Shown here piece by piece: positions 56,562 to 64,000 of a stretch of DNA of 64,000 bases. This DNA is from Moritella dasanensis ArB 0140 (GTDB lineage: Bacteria; Pseudomonadota; Gammaproteobacteria; Enterobacterales; Moritellaceae), in contig NZ_AKXQ01000004.1 of NCBI RefSeq assembly GCF_000276805.1, forward strand, positions 186,001 to 250,000, read 5' to 3'. A program made the translations under genes and the position numbers. The notes below the pieces were generated by a model that was not told the DNA's origin, did not search any database, and saw only the letters and a list, made by a program, of their open reading frames with translations. How positions within the stretch are numbered: position 1 is the first letter of the stretch; each line of letters begins with the position of its first letter.

Positions 56562-56977
56562 TTATCTACTTTCCAATGTTAATAATTTTATTAATCGTAG
56601 TATATAAAACTATTACAAATAAGATAAGCGAATTTTACAGCTATTTATGGGTAATTATGCAGATTTAGTGAATTGTTGTTGTTTCAGGTGAGAATACCTA
56701 AGTATTTGATCGTTATTTTTATGTTTTCGTATTTGTTGCGATGTGTATATTGACTGCTAGCCTTGTCTTTATTCACATGGGTTTTTATTCTTCAATCTCA
56801 GTGATGTTTGGCGCATGGATGCTTTTTATTAACTTTATTTAGCATTAAAGCCTTATTTATATAGGTATTCGTTATAAAATAAACCTATATTTATCAAATT
56901 TATATTGTGATAACTCTCGGTCTAGAGTGGATGTTGTTTAGGTTACATTGCTAAATTTGTTATGGCGCTTAATATTC
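56562..56977. other. intergenic region upstream of the YfiM-like gene
   Basis: About 415 bp, AT-rich. A TTG start at 56948 could extend the next gene into this space but has no ribosome-binding site. I see no other element. Confidence 0.55.
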
Positions 56978-57376
56978 ATGATTAATTCAGCTAAAAATGT
57001 AAACCAAGTTATATGTTCAGCGATGACTCAGTGTTGGAGGATCTTGTTAATCCCGCTGTTTCTTTGTCCTGCAGCTGTGAATGCTGAAAGCGTAGAGGAT
57101 GACAAGCAGAAACATTTTATTGCTCAGACTTTTATCTGTGGGGGGACGATGATGTATAGCGAAAGTTGGTGGCAAACGATGTTAGTGGGTGTCTCTATCG
57201 GTGCATTGAAGGAAACGATAGATTCAGGGCAAGAAGGGAATGAATTTAGTAAAAACGATATGGTAGCCAATGTGTTAGGTTGTGTTGCTGGAATGTCATT
57301 TGGCGCAACAGTGTTGAACTTTCATTATGAAAGTGAAACTGATACGGCAATCATCGGTGTTAAAGGCAAGTTTTAA
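56978..57376 (+). CDS. YfiM-like periplasmic or outer-membrane-associated protein
   Basis: 132 residues from the ATG at 56978. A hydrophobic leader ends ILLIPLFLCPAAVNA, a probable signal peptide. The mature part has DDKQKHFIAQTF, GVSIGALKETIDSGQ and SKNDMVANVLGCVAG, a pattern like YfiM/DUF2279 proteins, whose role is unknown. The start is uncertain because no candidate has a strong ribosome-binding site. Confidence 0.65.
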   Translation: MINSAKNVNQVICSAMTQCWRILLIPLFLCPAAVNAESVEDDKQKHFIAQTFICGGTMMYSESWWQTMLVGVSIGALKETIDSGQEGNEFSKNDMVANVLGCVAGMSFGATVLNFHYESETDTAIIGVKGKF

Positions 57377-57440
57377 CTTGTCTTTACATCATGAAGCTTT
57401 GCCCCTTCGCGCATTATTCATTACGCAGGGGCATAATTAC

Positions 57441-58145
57441 TTATTCTGTTTCAGTGTCAGCGCTTAACGAACTGTCACTAACAGTGTCAGTGTCTTCAAT
57501 TATTTCGTCTTCAGGAACCGCAAGTGGCCAGCCGCCCATATCTTTCCATTTATTTACTATGTAGCAAAATAACAGTGCTGTTTGCTCTGTATCATATTTA
57601 GCTGAATGTGCTTGCTTATGATCAAAAGGAATACCAGCAGCCATACATGCTTTAGCAAGTACAGTTTGACCTACGGCAAGACCCGCAAGTGTCGTGGTAT
57701 CAAACGTAGCAAAAGGGTGGAAAGGATTGCGTTTTATTTTTTCACGACGTGATGCGGCACTTAAAAAACCATGATCGAAAGCCGCATTGTGTGCAACCAT
57801 TATCGCACGGTGACAACCTGTATCTTTCAAGCCTTTACGAACAGCTTTATAGATCTCGGTGATCGCGTCACGTTCTGGTACTGCGCCACGTAGTGGGTTG
57901 GTCGGGTCGATACCGGTAAAGTCTAAGGCTGCTTGTTCTAAGTTCGCGCCTTCAAACGGTTCAACGTTAAAGTGTAAAGTATGCGAAATTTTAAGATAAC
58001 CATCTTCATCCATTTCGAGAATAGAAGCGGCGATCTCTAACATAGCATCTGTTTGTGCATTAAACCCGGCTGTTTCGATATCGATAACAACAGGGAAGTA
58101 GCCACGGAATCGTTGGCTAAAAGCTGATTTTTCAGTTGTGGTCAT
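57441..58145 (-). CDS. rnt: ribonuclease T
   Basis: 234 residues from the ATG at 58145, which best fits E. coli RNase T; the frame extends to 58196. The DEDD exonuclease motifs are present: [21 protein letters not shown] and HSAKYDTEQ. It trims 3' ends of tRNA and other stable RNAs. The C-terminus carries an extra acidic Ser/Asp/Glu tail of about 25 residues ([18 protein letters not shown]). It is divergent from motY, as in vibrios. Confidence 0.94.
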   Translation of the reverse strand: MTTTEKSAFSQRFRGYFPVVIDIETAGFNAQTDAMLEIAASILEMDEDGYLKISHTLHFNVEPFEGANLEQAALDFTGIDPTNPLRGAVPERDAITEIYKAVRKGLKDTGCHRAIMVAHNAAFDHGFLSAASRREKIKRNPFHPFATFDTTTLAGLAVGQTVLAKACMAAGIPFDHKQAHSAKYDTEQTALLFCYIVNKWKDMGGWPLAVPEDEIIEDTDTVSDSSLSADTETE

Positions 58146-58341
58146 GTGATCATTTATTAGTGTGACTTGCTTGGGATTATGCCATAATAATCGCATGTCC
58201 TCTAATCAACTTTGCGAATTTCAGGTTAGTTTTTACGAATCGGGTGCTAGTTGTAGGGATAATCAACAAGGAATGTCATTTAAAGGGCCTTTGCCTTATT
58301 AGGTATTTTGAGATGTTTTTAAGTTTTTTGAGAAAAGAGAC

Positions 58342-58368
58342 TCAAGTTATTTATCTCAATACCGATAA
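58342..58368 (+). promoter_or_regulatory. sigma-28 (FliA)-type promoter of motY
   Basis: TCAA at 58342-58345, 15 bp, then ACCGATAA at 58361-58368, against the flagellar consensus TAAA-N15-GCCGATAA. It lies about 40 bp upstream of the motY start. Confidence 0.7.
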
Positions 58369-58406
58369 GTTAATATAGGCCTCGAATAAACAGGATTTTG
58401 AACCGT

Positions 58407-59288
58407 ATGAATAACTGCCAACATTTTATAATTGCTTCACTTGTTGCTTTCGGTTCAACAAGTGCTTCAGCTAGCATGAAAAACTATGCCGCTAATTACG
58501 AATTTTCTCAATGGGAAAATAGTCGTGCTACACCTGTGCAATGCAGCTTGAAGCATGATATTCCTCGTTACGGTCAAGCCATCTTTACTAGTCGCGCCTC
58601 TAAGCTGATCAATCTCGATTTTGAATTAGATATGAAACGTTTGCCAGCTCAAGCAGAAATGGCATCGTTACGTTCGGTACCACCAAATTGGAAACCGGGC
58701 AGTGCCGCGAAAGATCTTGCCGATGTAAAGCTATATCGCCAATTTTCCGGTTATGTCAGTGAACAGCCAGCCTGGCGTATGCTTGACTCGTTAGACTCTG
58801 GTGATTACCCAACTTTCTATTTTCGAGACTGGTATCGTGGCGGTGAATTTATCAGTGTCGGTTTGTCTTCGGTTAATTTTCAGAATAAATACCAAGAGTT
58901 TCTTGAGTGTGTGAGTAATTTATTACCGTACAGCTTGGATGATATTGCGTATTCCGTGCTTGATTTTAATGCGGCCAGTGATGAATTAACACAGCAAAGC
59001 CAACAACGATTAGCGATGATCAGTGAATTCTTACAATACAGCCCTGATATTAATGTTGTTGTTGTTGATAGCTACACAAGTAGTTATGGTGATGAATTAC
59101 AAAACTTAGAAACATCGTCACTCCGTGCTGAGAATATTAAACAGTACTTTTTAGAAAATGGCCTTAAAAATCTTGAAATACAAACCAATGGTTATGGTGA
59201 GAAGAGTCAAATAGCGTCAAATGGTAATATTATTGAACGACAAAAAAATCAACGCGTTGTGATATCATTAGGGCAACCGATTCTTTAA
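58407..59288 (+). CDS. motY: MotY, T-ring protein of the sodium-driven flagellar motor
   Basis: 293 residues from the ATG at 58407 (AGGA 11 nt upstream); a TTG at 58398 is in frame. A signal peptide (ASLVAFGSTSASA) precedes the MotY N-terminal domain (IPRYGQAIFTSRASKLINLDFEL) and a C-terminal OmpA-like peptidoglycan-binding domain (NGYGEKSQIASNG...RQKNQRVVIS). It anchors PomA/PomB-type stators at the polar flagellum. A sigma-28-like promoter lies upstream. Confidence 0.93.
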   Translation: MNNCQHFIIASLVAFGSTSASASMKNYAANYEFSQWENSRATPVQCSLKHDIPRYGQAIFTSRASKLINLDFELDMKRLPAQAEMASLRSVPPNWKPGSAAKDLADVKLYRQFSGYVSEQPAWRMLDSLDSGDYPTFYFRDWYRGGEFISVGLSSVNFQNKYQEFLECVSNLLPYSLDDIAYSVLDFNAASDELTQQSQQRLAMISEFLQYSPDINVVVVDSYTSSYGDELQNLETSSLRAENIKQYFLENGLKNLEIQTNGYGEKSQIASNGNIIERQKNQRVVISLGQPIL

Positions 59289-59315
59289 TATCACTCAGTT
59301 GTAATAGGACGTGTT

Positions 59316-59756
59316 ATGCAATTCTTACATACTATGGTTCGTGTTAAAAACTTAGAAGCATCTTTAGATTTTTACTGTAATAAACTTGGTCTAATCGAAG
59401 TTAAACGTAATGATTATGAAGCTGCACGCTTTTCGCTTATCTTCTTAGCCGCACCTGGCGATGCTGAACAAGCTAAACAAACCTCTCGACCAACGCTTGA
59501 ACTTACCTATAACTGGGACGAAGAAGCGTATGAAGGCGGCCGTAACTTTGGTCACCTTGCATATGAAGTTGACGACATCTACGCAGCATGTGCAAAACTA
59601 CAAGCTGCTGGTGTTGTTATTAACCGTCCACCACGTGATGGTTACATGGCATTCATTCGCTCTCCAGATGGCATCTCTATCGAGTTATTGCAAAAAGGTG
59701 ACAGACTAACACCTCAAGAACCATGGGCTTCAATGCAAAACGTTGGCGAATGGTAA
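59316..59756 (+). CDS. gloA: glyoxalase I-type VOC protein
   Basis: 146 residues. Metal ligands expected of glyoxalase I are present: His5 (MQFLHTM), Glu in LELTYNW, His in FGHLAYEV and Glu in ISIELLQK. It should convert the hemithioacetal of methylglyoxal and glutathione to lactoylglutathione. Methylglyoxal can arise from dihydroxyacetone phosphate, so it complements the dha module in the same region, though it is not co-regulated by position. Confidence 0.85.
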   Translation: MQFLHTMVRVKNLEASLDFYCNKLGLIEVKRNDYEAARFSLIFLAAPGDAEQAKQTSRPTLELTYNWDEEAYEGGRNFGHLAYEVDDIYAACAKLQAAGVVINRPPRDGYMAFIRSPDGISIELLQKGDRLTPQEPWASMQNVGEW

Positions 59757-60278
59757 TACTGTATATAGTAATACAGTAGTCATGAGTGTGAGTGATGACT
59801 CACGCTCAGTTACTCGCATCCACAAGTAATCCCTTAATTCCCCAATCCCCTAATTAAAATTTAATATATTATTAAGTTATAATAAAATAACTGTTATATT
59901 CATAGCAATATAAAAACACGTGTATATAATTTATTGATATATTAGATTATTTATTATGAATAATGAGAATAACTAAATTTAAATTAATTATCCCCATGTA
60001 ATTACTTATCAATAAACACGTTAATCCCAGCCTGAACCCCGACATGATAAAAACAATATGGTCATTATAAACATGCACTTAAAGTGCCATTTTTATTTTA
60101 AATATTATTCACATTATTAATGTAAGGCATGATGTTTAATTTGTTTATATAGATTAATAACGATATTTAAATAACTAAAATCGTTAATCAGTTGGATTTT
60201 TAAACTATTTGTAATTGCCCCCTTAGAATTATTAACCTACAATCGCCGCCTCTTTATATCTGTCAGGTTTTATTATTA
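59757..60278. other. intergenic region between gloA and satP
   Basis: 522 bp, very AT-rich. The start holds two hairpins: TACTGTAT/ATACAGTA (59757-59778) and GAGTGTGAGT/ACTCACGCTC (59785-59808), with no T-run. The rest, including the satP promoter, shows no recognisable element. Confidence 0.6.
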
Positions 60279-60842
60279 ATGTCTACACAACTAGCTAATC
60301 CAGCACCACTGGGCCTTATGGGCTTCGGTATGACTACCGTTTTATTAAATATCCATAATGCGGGATTTTTCCCAATGGATTCTATGATACTTGCGATGGG
60401 TATTTTTTACGGTGGTATTAGCCAAATTATTGCGGGTATTTTATGCTACAAACGTAACGATACGTTTGGTACGACAGCGTTTATTTCGTATGGCTTTTTC
60501 TGGTTAACATTAGTTGCTCTGATCTTGATGCCGAAAATGGGTGTTGCAGCGAGTCCTGCTGGCTTTATGGGTTGGTACCTGCTGTTATGGGGTCTATTTA
60601 CTGCTGGCTTATTCATTGGTTCATTACGTTACCCACGAGCAAAGCAGATCGTATTCGCTTCATTAACTGCATTGTTCTTCTTGCTTGCTGCTCGTGACTT
60701 TAGTGGTAGTGCCGCTATCGGTGTGATCGCTGGTTATGTTGGTATTTTCTGTGGTCTAAGCGCTATGTACTTTAGTATGGCGCAAATTCTGAATGGCGAA
60801 TATGGCCGTGAAGTATTACCTGTTGGTAAACCTGTTTTTTAA
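60279..60842 (+). CDS. satP: SatP/YaaH-family acetate transporter
   Basis: 187 residues with six membrane helices. It begins with the family motif [14 protein letters not shown] (the NPAPLGL signature of acetate/succinate channels). It imports acetate or succinate coupled to protons. Length matches E. coli SatP (188 residues). Confidence 0.9.
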   Translation: MSTQLANPAPLGLMGFGMTTVLLNIHNAGFFPMDSMILAMGIFYGGISQIIAGILCYKRNDTFGTTAFISYGFFWLTLVALILMPKMGVAASPAGFMGWYLLLWGLFTAGLFIGSLRYPRAKQIVFASLTALFFLLAARDFSGSAAIGVIAGYVGIFCGLSAMYFSMAQILNGEYGREVLPVGKPVF

Positions 60843-60902
60843 TCATCGCTAAGTCTCTGTTTGTATAACAGGAAAATATAGCTGATTAAACACTGAGTAC
60901 TC

Positions 60903-60968
60903 TACGTAATATACAGTGAATTATTATACGTAATATACAGTGAATTATTATACGTAATACACAGTGAG
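60903..60968. repeat. 24-bp tandem repeat after satP
   Basis: Two exact 24-bp units starting TACGTAATATACAGTGAATT are followed by a third, partial unit (TACGTAATACACAGTGAG). It lies between satP and its terminator. Confidence 0.9.
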
Positions 60969-60974
60969 AAATAT

Positions 60975-61007
60975 AAAGGCGCGTTCAATCCATTGACGCG
61001 CCTTTTT
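60975..61007 (+). terminator. terminator after satP
   Basis: AAAGGCGCGT at 60975-60984 pairs with ACGCGCCTTT from 60996, and the right arm ends in T5. It could serve satP and apbE, which converge on it. Confidence 0.88.
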
Positions 61008-61062
61008 GATAATTAATGATTATATTAATTAACCAGGTGTAGCTAATGTATGTAATTGTTAA

Positions 61063-62145
61063 TTAATGCTCATCAGGCTGAAAGAAAGGTGAGAACTCTT
61101 CCGTAAACATTTCTTTAAACGAGTCACCAGACTTATAAATCATGTACACAGCTAACTTTTGCTGCCTTGCTAATCTCATTGCCTGTTCTTCTCCCATGGC
61201 CATAAATGCAGTGGCGAAACCATCTGCTGTCATAGCAGAAGGGTGAATAACCGTGACTGAAACTAAGTTATGCTGTGCTGGCTGCCCAGTAGTAGGGTCT
61301 ATAGTATGAGAAAAACGTTCATCATTCAGATCATAATAATTACGATAGCTACCTGATGTCACGATGGCATTATCACCCACAGCAACCACATGCTGTACCG
61401 AATGTTCTGTTGTCGAGGCTTTTTCAATAGCAATTTGCCAACCTAAATTATTGGCATTTATGCCTTTTGCTCGTAAATCGCCACCAAGGCCAACAATATA
61501 ATTTTCAATGCCTAACGACGCTAAATATTCAGCTATCACATCAGCACCATAACCCTTTGCTATGCCAGATAAGTCGACATAAAGACTATCTATATTCTTA
61601 CTTAAAGTATGCTTAGTGTTACTGAGGTGCTGAATACCAACACGTGACATGGCTGTTTCAATCATCGCAGTCGTTGGTTTTTGTTGTGGTAAATTATCAG
61701 GACCAAAGCCCCATAAGTTAACCAGTGGACCAAGTGTAACGTCGAATGCACCTGATGTTATCTCATGTATTCGGATAGACTCTGCAACCACCTTGGCGGT
61801 ACCTTCTGATACAGGAAAATTGTTAACCGTAGGACTTAAATTAAAGCGTGATAATTCGGAGTGGGAACGATAAGTCGACATCTGCTCATTAACTTGCTCT
61901 AAGCGTCGATCTATTTCAGCATGAATAGAAGACTGTTCACTCGTCGTCAATGGAAAATGTGCTACTTTTATGTCATAAAATGTGCCCATGGTTTGACCTT
62001 TAAAAGCGCTATTAGTTAGCTGGGGCTCTGAACAGCCAAGTATGATGGCACTAATGACAATAGCCGCTAACCACTGAAGCCCTAATTTAAGATACGCAAT
62101 GCGTAAATACTGGATCCTACTATGTATAGCGTTAAAATTTAACAT
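61063..62145 (-). CDS. apbE: FAD:protein FMN transferase (ApbE), predicted lipoprotein
   Basis: 360 residues. A signal peptide ends in a lipobox (IILGC) giving an outer- or inner-membrane lipoprotein. ApbE motifs follow: GTFYDIKVAHF, DLSGIAKGYGADVIAEYL, GGDLRAKG and HTIDPTTGQPA. It transfers FMN from FAD to threonines of Na+-NQR or RNF subunits using Mg2+. No nqr or rnf genes are nearby. Its partner here is mgtE, 42 nt upstream. Confidence 0.9.
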   Translation of the reverse strand: MLNFNAIHSRIQYLRIAYLKLGLQWLAAIVISAIILGCSEPQLTNSAFKGQTMGTFYDIKVAHFPLTTSEQSSIHAEIDRRLEQVNEQMSTYRSHSELSRFNLSPTVNNFPVSEGTAKVVAESIRIHEITSGAFDVTLGPLVNLWGFGPDNLPQQKPTTAMIETAMSRVGIQHLSNTKHTLSKNIDSLYVDLSGIAKGYGADVIAEYLASLGIENYIVGLGGDLRAKGINANNLGWQIAIEKASTTEHSVQHVVAVGDNAIVTSGSYRNYYDLNDERFSHTIDPTTGQPAQHNLVSVTVIHPSAMTADGFATAFMAMGEEQAMRLARQQKLAVYMIYKSGDSFKEMFTEEFSPFFQPDEH

Positions 62146-62187
62146 TTATATTCCTTAATTTTACTATTTAAATACAGAGGATTAAGA

Positions 62188-63450
62188 CTAAATACCAAGT
62201 AATGTAGTGGTGATATAGAAATAAATCAGTAATCCAGTAATATCGACAAAGGTAGTGATGGCGGGACTTGCTACAACGGCTGGATCTAATCGACAAGATT
62301 TAGCAATTAAAGGTAAAGTGGCGCCAATAACAGTGGCTGTAAGTACTTGCAGAAACAAGGCCAACGCAATAGCTGACCCTAATAATGTTAAGGTTATATT
62401 ATCCGGCAATATCGCGCTACCTGATAGAAACTCGACCTTTATGAATGAAGCGACTGCCAATGCTAAACCTATGAGACTCGCTATTTTTAATTCTTTCCAG
62501 ACAACCGTTAGCCAGTTTTTAACTTTTAACTCTCCCAATGCTAAGGAACGCACAATCACGGTAGCTGATTGACTCCCTGCATTACCGCCGGTGTCAGCAA
62601 TCATTGGCATGTACAAAGCAAGTATTGTTAATGCCGCTATCGCATCATCATAACTCTGAATGATCATGCCGGAAAAAATACCGATAGCAGCCAAGCCCAA
62701 AACCCAAATTATGCGTTTACGTACATGATCAATTACCGACATATCAAGATAACTTGGTTCATCTAGGCTACTTTGAATGCCCATCTGTAAATTAACGTCT
62801 TCGGTCAGTTCAACTTGCATTACTTGCGAGGCTTGTTGCCATTGGAATAAGCCAACAGGATGGCCGCGTATATCGACAATAGGTAAATATTCTGAATTGG
62901 ATTTTTGTAGTTGGCTGACGGCATATTCTTGATCTTCGCCAACATGGCAAGGTTCAACTTGTAATGCAATATCTGCTAATAATCGATCCTCATTATGCTG
63001 AAGCAGCATGTGCAATTCTAACAAAGCATAATATCGCCCATACTGGTCAACAATCATTGCCGCTTTAGCATTGAGGTCTTTGTTCATCGATTTAACATGG
63101 CTTACCGCCTCTGCAACTGACATATTATGATTTAGCAGTAGAGGGGAGACTGGTGACATAACAGAAAAGACGGGGCTGCTGGCCGTTCCTAATAACTCGA
63201 TATCGGCAAGTAGCCAAGCGGGTAATAGTTTTTTTAAATCAATATTCTCTAATGATAACTTTTTTATTTGATAATATTGATTTAAGGTTTTATTGCTAAA
63301 CCAATGACGCAGTTCCTCGATTGAATTATTTGTTAAAAACGAAATTAATTTACTTTTCGTTTCATCATTCCATAATTCAAAAGGATTATTAATGTTATTG
63401 TTTAATGTTAATGTATTTTCATTGTTTATACGCGCTGTATTATTGGACAT
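62188..63450 (-). CDS. mgtE: MgtE-type magnesium transporter
   Basis: 420 residues. A soluble N-domain (about 1-85), two CBS domains (about 90-225) and five membrane helices. The pore motif MIADTGGNAGSQS and the final DPAVVASPAITTFVDITGLLIYF are conserved. It is a Mg2+-gated channel for Mg2+ uptake. The N-domain is shorter than in many homologues. It probably forms an operon with apbE downstream. Confidence 0.9.
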   Translation of the reverse strand: MSNNTARINNENTLTLNNNINNPFELWNDETKSKLISFLTNNSIEELRHWFSNKTLNQYYQIKKLSLENIDLKKLLPAWLLADIELLGTASSPVFSVMSPVSPLLLNHNMSVAEAVSHVKSMNKDLNAKAAMIVDQYGRYYALLELHMLLQHNEDRLLADIALQVEPCHVGEDQEYAVSQLQKSNSEYLPIVDIRGHPVGLFQWQQASQVMQVELTEDVNLQMGIQSSLDEPSYLDMSVIDHVRKRIIWVLGLAAIGIFSGMIIQSYDDAIAALTILALYMPMIADTGGNAGSQSATVIVRSLALGELKVKNWLTVVWKELKIASLIGLALAVASFIKVEFLSGSAILPDNITLTLLGSAIALALFLQVLTATVIGATLPLIAKSCRLDPAVVASPAITTFVDITGLLIYFYITTTLLGI

Positions 63451-64000
63451 GATTAGTCCTCCAATATAATAGGATTAGATGTTTTTATAATGTTAATAAC
63501 AGCGATGGCGAGGATATTATTTATTGTGATTAATTTAGCTTTTAATATTTAAATGTTGAAATATTAAAAAATGTTAAATATAAATTCACATACCACTACA
63601 CATCGCATTTCTGGAACGACAGTAGACTAGGAGGAATATCTTTTTTCATTTACATGCCTATTTATCAATGGCTTACTTGACTTGTTGGATGCGAGAGTAA
63701 TCATTGGTTATTACAATGCAGCCAATGTGTAAACACAGTTGATTATTTTATATAATATTTATTAACACTTACGATAACGATGAAATAATCGCAACCAAGT
63801 ATTATTGATGATGAGTTAATACGTCTAATAATGATGAATATTTAAGATTATGGACGTTTTATATAATGAGAGAGGTATAAATAGAGGGAGGGTATTTTAT
63901 TATTTAGTATCCAACATCTATATATAGGCTCTCCTACAATGATCGCTTTCCATGTTATTTCCTTTGCTTGGTTAATTCGAGCGGATTGTAAGTTTAATGA
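63451..64000. other. intergenic region upstream of mgtE to window end
   Basis: 550 bp, very AT-rich. It must hold the mgtE promoter. I find no riboswitch-like structure. An ORF starting at 63939 runs off the window end but has no ribosome-binding site. Confidence 0.5.

Noticed and set aside
59757-59808. Two hairpins after gloA considered as a terminator or small RNA
   Set aside because: No T-run follows, and there is no promoter-like sequence to support an independent RNA. They are mentioned only as part of the spacer.
63939-64000. An open frame starting MIAFHVISFAWLIR at the window end
   Set aside because: It has no ribosome-binding site and only about 20 codons are visible, so it cannot be supported.

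Overview
The window looks like chromosomal DNA from a marine gammaproteobacterium, most likely Moritella or a close relative. This is inferred from gene content and AT-rich base use, not from an rRNA gene. Pointers are motY beside rnt (a Vibrio-like Na+-driven polar flagellum arrangement), several Na+/H+ antiporters, and the housekeeping run dusC / apt - dnaX - ybaB ... recR. I see no rRNA, tRNA, CRISPR array, phage or insertion sequence.

Layout. (1) 107-3862, minus strand: a complete arsenic operon arsR-acr3-gap-arsJ (arsenite efflux plus arsenate detoxification through 1-arseno-3-phosphoglycerate). (2) 4240-15527: mixed single genes, including a Kef-type antiporter, a YdcF/SanA protein, a DMT permease, small unknown proteins, an odd periplasmic pseudopilin-like protein, two LysR regulators, a 2OG-Fe(II) oxygenase and a CPA1 antiporter. 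(3) 15568-23008: a PAS-MCP chemoreceptor, a CitA/DcuS-type two-component pair and a convergent tripartite tricarboxylate transporter (tctCBA). (4) 23327-26071: yihG, then qmcA-nfeD. (5) 26134-34522: a probable catabolic island with a divergent LysR regulator, RidA, aldehyde dehydrogenase, a non-canonical M19 dipeptidase-like protein, a BCCT transporter, a large unknown protein and a DUF3726 protein. This is the best candidate for an undescribed pathway.

(6) 34657-37595: a Cache-HD-GYP signalling protein and dusC. (7) 37827-41636: apt, dnaX (with a visible programmed -1 frameshift signal) and ybaB. (8) 41782-44240: a four-gene operon headed by a J-domain protein followed by three unknown acidic proteins. 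(9) 44648-52271: a dihydroxyacetone/glycerol module, with gldA divergent from dhaK-dhaL-dhaM and then dhaR. DhaM carries a full-length Enzyme I. Blocks 8 and 9 separate ybaB from recR. (10) 52721-63450: recR, sodB, grxD, an NhaC-type antiporter, a YfiM-like protein, rnt, motY (with a sigma-28-like promoter), a glyoxalase, a SatP acetate transporter, apbE and mgtE.

A recurrent non-genic feature is short perfect or near-perfect tandem duplication, with units of 7, 13, 15, 16, 21 and 24 bp. These occur mostly in intergenic DNA and twice inside genes (the YdcF protein and dnaX). Many gene ends have clear hairpin plus T-run terminators, often shared by convergent genes.
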